This document shows, piece after piece, positions 1 through 5,212 of a DNA stretch of 8,351 nt; position 1 is the first letter of the stretch, and every line of letters starts with the position of its first letter. The notes below the pieces were generated by a model. The model was not told where the DNA came from. It did not search any database and saw only the letters and a list, made by a program, of their open reading frames with translations. The DNA is from Streptococcaceae bacterium (GTDB taxonomy: Bacteria; Bacillota; Bacilli; Lactobacillales; Streptococcaceae). The position numbers and the translations under genes are program-made. Where the stretch lies: the NCBI GenBank assembly GCA_031285105.1, contig JAITWV010000167.1, positions 1 through 8,351 on the forward strand, read 5' to 3'.

Positions 1-90
1 GAAATATTTGCTCGTCCCATAATTCTTAAATTAATCGAGTATAAACCTGGCATCGTTATTCCAGCACACATTCGTGCGAAACAGGATTAA
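1..90 (+). CDS. 3' end of an upstream gene, possibly the substrate-binding protein of the ABC importer
   Basis: Frame 1 is open from the window edge to a TAA at 88-90, giving 29 residues that end in GIVIPAHIRAKQD. The other two plus frames hit stops within about 27 nt, so this is the only forward reading that continues. In this importer family the substrate-binding lipoprotein gene usually comes just before the permease, and such proteins often end in a short 'G-I-x-I-P-x-x-I' type tail that this fragment resembles. The identification is therefore from position plus a weak tail resemblance. The fragment is too short to show a domain, and it could belong to an unrelated gene. Confidence 0.45.
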   Translation, partial: EIFARPIILKLIEYKPGIVIPAHIRAKQD

Positions 91-91
91 G

Positions 92-224
92 TGGTGAAAC
101 AAGCGCTTAGCAATGAGTAAATTTTTCAAAGCTGAAGGTTCTACGCTTGCGTAGGTTCACCCCAAGGGTACTTACGTTGTGCGCTCAGCTTTGAAAATTT
201 CGCTCATTGCGGCTTGATTGAACC
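92..224. repeat. Long imperfect palindrome (EFAR/MITE-like intergenic element) inside the ABC operon
   Basis: Arm 110-135 and arm 185-210 are reverse complements at 23 of 26 positions. The pairing resumes at 100-104 with 212-216 and continues weakly out to 92 and 224. The loop holds two small hairpins: 141-154 (ctacgc/gcgtag) and 159-169 (accc/gggt). The element fills nearly the whole gap between the upstream stop codon and the permease ribosome binding site. No T-tract follows either arm on either strand, so it does not look like an intrinsic terminator. Palindromic miniature elements of about this size (EFAR) are described in Enterococcus faecalis. The architecture is similar, but I cannot confirm sequence identity. 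If transcribed it would form a strong stem-loop within the operon mRNA. Confidence 0.75.
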
Positions 225-246
225 TTAGATATTAGGAGAATAGATT

Positions 247-1173
247 ATGAATATTTTAATAACAGCAATTTCGCAAGGACTACTTTGGTCAATTATGGCG
301 ATGGGTGTGTACTTGACTTATAGAATTTTACATATTGCCGATTTAACCGCTGAAGGATCTTTTCCATTAGGTGGGGCAATTGCTTCGTCACTAATCGTTT
401 CAGGATTTTCAGCATTAGCAGCTACTTTTATTGCAGGTTTTACCGGAATGTTGGCTGGTTTAATTACTGGTTTACTTTATACCAAATTAAAAATTCCAGC
501 ATTGATTTCAGGGATTTTAACGATGACAGGTTTATACTCGATTAATTTAAGAATTATGGGACGAGCAAATATTTCATTGATTGGACAAGATACGATTTTT
601 TCTAACTTTTTTATTCAAGATTTAGCCAATAATTGGACAGCTTTAATTGTTGGAGGAATTTTTATCACATCAATTATCTTTGTTTTATTCTTATTTTTCC
701 GCACACAAATTGGGTATGTGTTACGCTCAACTGGTGATAACGAACAAATGACTCGCTCACAAGGGGTGGATACAGATGCGATGAAGATTCTTGGATTAGT
801 GATCTCGAATGCGTTAATTGCCTTATCAGGTGCTTTAATTGCCCAAAGTAATGGATTTGCCGATATTTCAATGGGTATTGGAACCATCGTTATTGGCTTA
901 GCAGCTGTAACCATTGGTGAAGTTTTCTTTGGTAATTTAACCTTAGCTAAACGTTTGATGTGTGTGGTTTTAGGATCAGTTGTTTACCGTATGATTATTG
1001 CTTTGGCGATTAATTTGAACATGAATCCAAATGACTTACGATTAATTTCAGCAATTATTTTAGCCATCGTTTTATCATCACCAACCATCAAAGAAAAATT
1101 ACAAGCACGAAATTTTGGGAAAGTAGCAGGACAAAAAAATGAAACCAGCATTGAACATAAACAATTTACATAA
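247..1173 (+). CDS. ABC importer permease (BPD_transp_2 type, COG4120, TrpY-like)
   Basis: Membrane subunit of an ABC importer of 308 aa, within the usual length for this family. About eight or nine hydrophobic helices are visible. The family-typical N-terminal block RILHIADLTAEGSFPLGG lies at residues 26-43, with the conserved D-L-T-x-E-G-S. A charged cytoplasmic loop (TGDNEQMTRSQGVDTDAM, about 162-179) corresponds to the coupling helix that docks on the ATPase. The start is supported by AGGAGA at 234-239, 7 nt upstream. It overlaps the ATPase gene by 35 nt, so the pair is almost certainly co-translated. Relatives include streptococcal TrpY (tryptophan uptake) and many uncharacterised transporters. 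The substrate cannot be read from the sequence; an aromatic amino acid is plausible. No promoter is visible just upstream, so transcription probably comes from before the window. Confidence 0.9.
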   Translation: MNILITAISQGLLWSIMAMGVYLTYRILHIADLTAEGSFPLGGAIASSLIVSGFSALAATFIAGFTGMLAGLITGLLYTKLKIPALISGILTMTGLYSINLRIMGRANISLIGQDTIFSNFFIQDLANNWTALIVGGIFITSIIFVLFLFFRTQIGYVLRSTGDNEQMTRSQGVDTDAMKILGLVISNALIALSGALIAQSNGFADISMGIGTIVIGLAAVTIGEVFFGNLTLAKRLMCVVLGSVVYRMIIALAINLNMNPNDLRLISAIILAIVLSSPTIKEKLQARNFGKVAGQKNETSIEHKQFT

Positions 1174-1942
1174 AACTTTTTTTAAAGGAACAATTAATGA
1201 AAATCATGTATTAAAAGGCATTGATTTTACCGCTAATCAAGGCGATTTTATTACAGTCATTGGTGGAAATGGCGCAGGTAAGTCAACTTTATTAAATGCT
1301 ATTGCAGGTAGTTTTTTGACAGATGAAGGTTCGATTTTGATTGATGATGTGGATGTAACAAAAATGCCTGAACACAAACGCTCAAAACTGATTAGTCGCG
1401 TGTTTCAAGATCCTCGTTTAGGAACAGCCACTCGTATGACTATTGAAGAAAATTTAGCGATAGCAAGTATCAGAGGGCAAAAACGCGGGTTAAAATTTGG
1501 GAAAAACGCAAAAAGCACCCAATTTTTCCATGAACAAGTCAAACAATTAGACCTAGGATTAGAAGATCGCATGATGATGGATATGGGACTTTTATCAGGT
1601 GGGCAAAGACAAGCATTAACCTTACTTATGGCAACCTTAACTGCACCAAAAATGTTGCTTTTAGATGAACATACGGCAGCACTAGATCCAAAAACGGCTG
1701 AACAAGTGTTGAATTTAACACAAAAATTAGTCGAAAAACAAAATTTAACCACCTTTATGATTACGCACAATATGCAAGATGCGTTGAGATTTGGCAATCG
1801 ATTAATTATGCTTCATCAAGGACAAATTGTGGTCGATTTAAAAGGAGAAGCCAAACAAAAAGCGAGTGTGCATGATTTAATTGAATTATTCAAAGAAAAA
1901 AGTGGAACGCTTGTCAATGATGATGCCGTACTACTTGGGTAA
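1139..1942 (+). CDS. ABC importer ATP-binding protein (COG1101, TrpZ-like)
   Basis: Cytoplasmic ATPase of 267 aa that powers the adjacent permease. All nucleotide-binding elements are intact: Walker A GGNGAGKST at 42-50, Q-loop Q90, signature LSGGQRQ at 152-158, Walker B MLLLDE at 172-177 and switch histidine H210. The segment DEHTAALDPKTA after Walker B is distinctive: most ABC proteins have DEP-T/S-x-x-L-D there, whereas DEHTAALDP is typical of this permease-partner family. The start codon lies inside the permease gene in another frame. The weak Shine-Dalgarno GCAGGA at 1126-1131, 7 nt before the ATG, suggests translational coupling. No terminator is obvious after the stop, so some readthrough into the next gene is possible. 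The substrate is unknown. Confidence 0.92.
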   Translation: MKPALNINNLHKTFFKGTINENHVLKGIDFTANQGDFITVIGGNGAGKSTLLNAIAGSFLTDEGSILIDDVDVTKMPEHKRSKLISRVFQDPRLGTATRMTIEENLAIASIRGQKRGLKFGKNAKSTQFFHEQVKQLDLGLEDRMMMDMGLLSGGQRQALTLLMATLTAPKMLLLDEHTAALDPKTAEQVLNLTQKLVEKQNLTTFMITHNMQDALRFGNRLIMLHQGQIVVDLKGEAKQKASVHDLIELFKEKSGTLVNDDAVLLG

Positions 1943-1950
1943 AAAATAGC

Positions 1951-1979
1951 TTGATAGACCATTTGAAAACTCTTACAAT
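1951..1979 (+). promoter_or_regulatory. Promoter of the HAD phosphatase gene
   Basis: TTGATA at 1951-1956 and TACAAT at 1974-1979 are separated by exactly 17 nt. Transcription should start near 1986, leaving a leader of about 25 nt before the ATG at 2010. A dyad, ACCATT at 1958-1963 with AATGGT at 1977-1982, lies over the spacer and -10 and could be an operator. Confidence 0.75.
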
Positions 1980-2009
1980 GGTAGTAATACATGATGGAGG
2001 AGTTTTTGA

Positions 2010-2816
2010 ATGGTCAAATTAATTTTAACAGATTTAGATGGTACCTTACTGAATTCACAAGGAACATTTAATCAAAATCGCTTTAAAATCCTATTGGAAC
2101 GCTTGAAGCAAAAGAATATTGCCTTTGCTGCTGTAACCGGACGACAGATGTCTCATGCGGAAAGTGCTTTTTCCAAAGAATTTTTAAAAGATGTGTGGTT
2201 TTTAGGCGATAGCGCTAGTCGGATTAAAAAAGGGGATAAGATTTATTACGAAAAACCGATGACGAATACCGCAGGCAAAAAAATGATTCAGCTAGTAGAA
2301 AAAACTGCTTTAGGTCAAACGATTATTGCTTGCACAAATACTTATGCTTATATTTTGAAAAATCAGCCTGTAGAATATAAAAATAAGGTTAAAGGCGCTT
2401 ATTTAGATGTGATTGAAGTAGATGATTTTTCAAGTATCAAAGAACCTTTTGTAAAAATTACGATTTATGATGCAAAAGCCCGTGCCTTAAAGATTGTTTC
2501 TCATCTAAAACAAGCACAAGAAGAATTTCATGTCGTACCAATTAATGATGAATGGTATGATATCACAGCAAAAGGCGTACATAAAGGCACCGCAGTTGAA
2601 AAGTTACAAGAACTGTTAGGTGTTTCAAAAGAGGATTGTATGGCATTTGGCGATGGATACAATGATGTTGAATTATTAACTCAAGCCAAATTTGCCTATG
2701 CGATGGACAATGCAGTAGATGCGGTAAAAGAGATTGCACCATTATCAGCACCAAGCAATGATGAAAATGGTGTGATGGCTGTGATTGAGCAGGAAGTTTT
2801 GTCTCATTTTTATTAG
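2010..2816 (+). CDS. Cof-type HAD-IIB family sugar/nucleotide phosphatase
   Basis: Predicted cytoplasmic Mg-dependent phosphohydrolase of 268 aa, a normal length for Cof/YidA-type proteins. HAD motifs are complete: motif I DLDGTL with nucleophile D8 and acid D10, motif II T43 in AVTGRQ, motif III K192 in GVHKGT, and motif IV GDGYND at 214-219 with metal ligands D215 and D219. Residues of roughly 80-185 between motifs II and III form the C2B cap that decides substrate choice. Relatives act on sugar phosphates, flavin mononucleotide or pyridoxal phosphate, and the sequence alone does not say which. The start is fixed by an excellent GGAGGAG at 1996-2002, 7 nt upstream. The gene has its own promoter and terminator, so it is best read as monocistronic. 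Confidence 0.93.
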   Translation: MVKLILTDLDGTLLNSQGTFNQNRFKILLERLKQKNIAFAAVTGRQMSHAESAFSKEFLKDVWFLGDSASRIKKGDKIYYEKPMTNTAGKKMIQLVEKTALGQTIIACTNTYAYILKNQPVEYKNKVKGAYLDVIEVDDFSSIKEPFVKITIYDAKARALKIVSHLKQAQEEFHVVPINDEWYDITAKGVHKGTAVEKLQELLGVSKEDCMAFGDGYNDVELLTQAKFAYAMDNAVDAVKEIAPLSAPSNDENGVMAVIEQEVLSHFY

Positions 2817-2855
2817 GAAGTAAAGATAATTTTACCTAGAGTCAAAGAGTTTATA

Positions 2856-2888
2856 AAAACAGGTCAAGGAAAAATCCTGACCTGTTTT
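2856..2888 (+). terminator. Rho-independent terminator after the HAD gene
   Basis: Arm 2856-2865 (aaaacaggtc) pairs perfectly with 2879-2888 (gacctgtttt). An inner AGGA/TCCT extension (2867-2870 with 2875-2878, A2866 bulged) encloses an AAAA loop. The stem ends in a T run and the flanking A run would allow some function in reverse. It lies 40 nt after the stop codon at 2814-2816. Confidence 0.85.
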
Positions 2889-2904
2889 AAAATACACAAA
2901 AATG

Positions 2905-2913
2905 TGCTATTAT
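2905..2913 (+). promoter_or_regulatory. Candidate extended -10 promoter of the ABC-F gene
   Basis: TGC-TATTAT at 2905-2913 fits an extended -10. The best -35 match, TTTTAA at 2885-2890 with 17 nt spacing, is poor and lies in the descending arm of the preceding terminator. It would give a leader of about 30 nt with AAGGAAA at 2934-2940 as ribosome binding site. That leader has no room for the attenuator seen upstream of some antibiotic-induced ABC-F genes. Confidence 0.5.
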
Positions 2914-2948
2914 TCTAAACACTACGACTAAAAAAGGAAAAGAATAAA

Positions 2949-4502
2949 ATGTCAATTATTAACGTTAAAAATTTATCCCATGGATTTGGTGACCGTATTA
3001 TTTTTGAAAATGTTTCATTTAGATTATTAAAAGGGGAACATGTCGGTTTGGTTGGTGCCAATGGTGAAGGAAAATCAACTTTCATGAACATTGTCACTGG
3101 TGCTCTTCAACCTGACGAAGGAAAAGTAGAATGGTCAAAAAAAGTACGTGTGGGCTATTTAGATCAAAATTCAGCTTTAGAAAAAGGACAAACAATTCGT
3201 GATGTCTTAAGCTCAGCCTTTCAATATTTATATGATATCGAAGCTGAAATTGGTGATTTATACATGGAAATGGCAGAAGTTGATGCGAATATGGACAAAT
3301 TAATGGAAGAAGTTGGTGAGTTGCAAGATATTATCGACCACTCAGACTTTTATCAAATTAATGCGAAAGTTGAAGATGTCGGACGTGGGTTAGGTTTACA
3401 TGAAATTGGTTTTGAACGTGACGTTGATGATTTATCTGGTGGTCAAAGAACAAAAGTATTGCTAGCCAAATTACTATTGCAAAAACCAGAAATTCTAATG
3501 TTAGATGAACCAACCAACTATCTAGATGAAGAACATATTGCTTGGTTAAAACAATACTTGTTAGACTATGAAAATGCGTTTATTTTAATTTCGCATGATA
3601 TGACTTTCTTAAATTCAGTAATCAATATCGTTTACCACATGGAAAATGGTGATTTAACGCGTTATGTTGGCGATTATGAAGCCTTTCAAGGTGTTTATGA
3701 TATGCGTAAAAAACAATTAGAGTCAGCCTATAAAAAACAACAACAAGAAATTGCCAACTTAAAAGATTTCGTTGCACGTAACAAAGCCAATGTTGCAACG
3801 AGAAATATGGCAATGTCACGTCAAAAGAAATTAGACAAAATGGATGTCATTGAACTTTCAGCTGAACGTCCCAAACCAAAATTTGACTTCAAAAAAGGTG
3901 CAACTTCCGGTAAATTGATTGTCGCAACAGAAGATTTAGTAATTGGCTACGACGAACCACTATCTTCTCCTTTGAATTTAAGAGCAGAACGCGGACAAAA
4001 AATTGCGATTGTTGGTGCCAATGGTATCGGAAAAACAACTTTATTACGCTCAATTTTAGGTGAAATCAAACCAGTTTCAGGACGAGTAGAACGTGGTGAA
4101 AAGTTAGAAATTGGCTATTTTGAACAAGAAGTTAAAAATGATAACGGGAAAACAGCATTACAAGAGTTATGGGATACTTTTCCAGCAATGAACCAAGCTG
4201 AAGTTCGTGCCGCCTTAGCACGAGTTGGTTTGACGACAAAACACATCGAAAGTAAAGTCCAAGTATTGTCAGGTGGTGAAAAAGCAAAAGTTCGTTTGGC
4301 AAAATTGATGAACGCCGAAAGTAATATCTTAGTCTTAGATGAACCGACTAACCACTTGGATATTGATGCTAAAGATGAGTTGAAACGTGCATTGAAAGAA
4401 TACAAAGGAACTGTTTTACTTATTTCACATGAACCAGAATTTTATCAAGAGATTGCCACTGAAATTTGGAATGTTGAAAAATGGACGACGAAATTGTTTT
4501 AA
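2949..4502 (+). CDS. yfmM: ABC-F family ATPase, YfmM-like (ribosome-associated)
   Basis: Soluble protein of 517 aa with two ABC domains and no membrane segments, the ABC-F layout. Domain 1: Walker A GANGEGKST at 36-44, signature LSGGQ at 162-166, Walker B with D186-E187, switch H216. The interdomain linker (about 236-325) is charged and helical, containing KKQQQEIANLKDFVARN, as in ABC-F proteins where it reaches the peptidyl-tRNA site. Domain 2: Walker A GANGIGKTT at 356-364, signature LSGGE at 440-444, D464-E465, switch H494 in SHEPEF. The N-terminal SHGFGD, GANGEGKST and C-terminal SHEPEF with WTTKLF closely match my recollection of Bacillus subtilis YfmM (518 aa). This argues for a housekeeping translation factor rather than a drug-resistance ABC-F. 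Both active sites look intact. It is monocistronic and convergent with the cupin gene. Confidence 0.92.
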   Translation: MSIINVKNLSHGFGDRIIFENVSFRLLKGEHVGLVGANGEGKSTFMNIVTGALQPDEGKVEWSKKVRVGYLDQNSALEKGQTIRDVLSSAFQYLYDIEAEIGDLYMEMAEVDANMDKLMEEVGELQDIIDHSDFYQINAKVEDVGRGLGLHEIGFERDVDDLSGGQRTKVLLAKLLLQKPEILMLDEPTNYLDEEHIAWLKQYLLDYENAFILISHDMTFLNSVINIVYHMENGDLTRYVGDYEAFQGVYDMRKKQLESAYKKQQQEIANLKDFVARNKANVATRNMAMSRQKKLDKMDVIELSAERPKPKFDFKKGATSGKLIVATEDLVIGYDEPLSSPLNLRAERGQKIAIVGANGIGKTTLLRSILGEIKPVSGRVERGEKLEIGYFEQEVKNDNGKTALQELWDTFPAMNQAEVRAALARVGLTTKHIESKVQVLSGGEKAKVRLAKLMNAESNILVLDEPTNHLDIDAKDELKRALKEYKGTVLLISHEPEFYQEIATEIWNVEKWTTKLF

Positions 4503-4549
4503 TCAATGAATGTCTAGCATGATTGTTATTAAATGACAAATGAACATAA

Positions 4550-4596
4550 AAACCTATCAGACTAGAAACAAAAATGTTATCTAGTCTGATAGGTTT
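4550..4596. terminator. Long bidirectional terminator between convergent genes
   Basis: Arm 4550-4566 and arm 4580-4596 are perfect 17-nt reverse complements. The inner AACA/TGTT pairing (4567-4570 with 4575-4578, A4579 bulged) extends the stem to about 21 bp around an AAAA loop. There is an A run on the left (4548-4552) and a T run on the right, so it can stop transcription both from the ABC-F gene and from the minus-strand cupin gene, whose stop codon lies 9 nt away. Confidence 0.9.
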
Positions 4597-4604
4597 ATTT
4601 CATC

Positions 4605-5027
4605 TTAATCTTCATTCGGGTCATTACGAGCATCTTCATGTGTTTTATGAACAGTTCCTGGTACATGATCAGGATTAGCATAAATTGTATAAAGCTTCAT
4701 TGGCTCACTACCTGTATTAATCACATTGTGCCAAGTATCTGCTGGAACAAAAATCCCAAAATCAGCACCAACTTCTGCTTCAAAATCTAAATTATCCTCA
4801 GTTGGTCCCATTTTACAAATGCCATTTCCTGCCTCGATGCGTAAAAATTGATCAATGCCATGATGTACTTCAAGTCCAATGTCATCACCTGGTTGAATGG
4901 TCATCAAAGTCATCTGCATTTTTGCACCAGTCCAAATTGTTGTGCGGAAATTTTCATTTTCAAGCGTCATGCCCTCAATGTTTTCTACGACAGGTTGTTT
5001 ACCGCGGTCTGTGTAATCGTAAGTCAT
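4605..5027 (-). CDS. Small single-domain cupin protein
   Basis: Cytoplasmic 140-aa beta-barrel protein of the Cupin_2 type. Motif 1 is GLEVHHGIDQFLRIEAG (51-67) and motif 2 is PADTWHNVIN (95-104) with H100. In motif 1 the usual first histidine is E53 and the usual glutamate is Q60, so the likely metal ligands are E53, H55, Q60 and H100. This E-x-H...Q pattern recurs in a common bacterial cupin subfamily whose members also end in a YTIYANPDHVPGTVHKT-like tail. Function is unknown; a small-molecule isomerase, dioxygenase or sensor role is possible, but none can be assigned. An in-frame reading ten codons longer exists. I chose the ATG at 5025-5027 because GGAGGA lies 7 nt before it (5035-5040) and would otherwise fall inside the coding sequence. 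The gene faces YfhO across a 185-nt divergent region. Confidence 0.88.
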   Translation of the reverse strand: MTYDYTDRGKQPVVENIEGMTLENENFRTTIWTGAKMQMTLMTIQPGDDIGLEVHHGIDQFLRIEAGNGICKMGPTEDNLDFEAEVGADFGIFVPADTWHNVINTGSEPMKLYTIYANPDHVPGTVHKTHEDARNDPNED

Positions 5028-5054
5028 TTTATTTTCCTCCATATTTTTATTACA

Positions 5055-5086
5055 CACTTATCGTAATGCTTTTTGCTGGATAAGTG
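5055..5086. promoter_or_regulatory. Inverted repeat upstream of the cupin gene, possible operator
   Basis: CACTTATC at 5055-5062 and GATAAGTG at 5079-5086 are perfect 8-nt reverse complements, 16 nt apart. A partial third copy of the half-site, CACTTA, lies at 5096-5101. The repeat sits 15-46 nt upstream of the cupin ribosome binding site, in the zone where its promoter or 5' leader must be. It could be an operator or an mRNA hairpin. No known regulator is recognised. Confidence 0.4.
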
Positions 5087-5103
5087 AAATAAAAGCACTT
5101 ACA

Positions 5104-5118
5104 TAAGAATAATTCTCA
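5104..5118. promoter_or_regulatory. Fur/PerR-family-like box in the divergent region
   Basis: The 15-mer TAAGAATAATTCTCA has a perfect 5-1-5 core (AGAAT-A-ATTCT). Read on the minus strand it matches the 7-1-7 consensus TGATAATNATTATCA at 11 of 14 positions, and read on the plus strand it matches the PerR consensus TTATAATNATTATAA at 10 of 14. It lies about 77 nt before the cupin start and 94 nt before the YfhO start, so either gene could be controlled. AT-rich DNA gives such matches by chance, so this is tentative. Confidence 0.35.
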
Positions 5119-5144
5119 TTTATGAAAAGAAAAAAATGGTAACT

Positions 5145-5174
5145 TTGGAAATAATCGAGGAATCATGTTATTTT
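5145..5174 (+). promoter_or_regulatory. Candidate promoter of the YfhO-family gene
   Basis: TTGGAA at 5145-5150 and TATTTT at 5169-5174 are 18 nt apart, with a TG at 5166-5167 making an extended -10. The predicted start near 5181 would leave a leader of about 32 nt ending in AAGGGG at 5201-5206, 6 nt before the ATG. The -10 match is imperfect. Confidence 0.4.
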
Positions 5175-5212
5175 TTTAGTAGTAATTATTCGTGTAGTTA
5201 AAGGGGTATTTT

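Noticed and set aside
91..120. Short GTG-started reading frame after the upstream gene
   Set aside because: Only nine codons, no ribosome binding site, and it lies within the palindrome.
100..216. Palindrome as an intrinsic terminator
   Set aside because: Neither arm is followed by a T-tract on either strand, and it interrupts an apparent operon.
615..914. Minus-strand open frame inside the permease gene
   Set aside because: Antisense shadow of a well-supported membrane protein gene; no recognisable domain.
1405..1797. Minus-strand 130-codon open frame inside the ATPase gene
   Set aside because: Antisense to conserved Walker B and signature coding; cysteine-rich, unrecognisable product.
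4115..4405. Minus-strand open frame within the ABC-F gene
   Set aside because: Shadow of the second ABC domain; no ribosome binding site or family resemblance seen.
2949..4502. Antibiotic-resistance ABC-F (Lsa, OptrA or PoxtA type)
   Set aside because: Sequence features follow YfmM and no regulatory leader peptide or attenuator fits upstream.
5028..5057. Ten-codon N-terminal extension of the cupin
   Set aside because: It would place the GGAGGA ribosome binding site inside the coding sequence, and the added residues lack conservation features.
4802..5083. Plus-strand open frames opposite the cupin gene
   Set aside because: They lie antisense to a complete cupin with both motifs and a strong ribosome binding site, and their products are unrecognisable.
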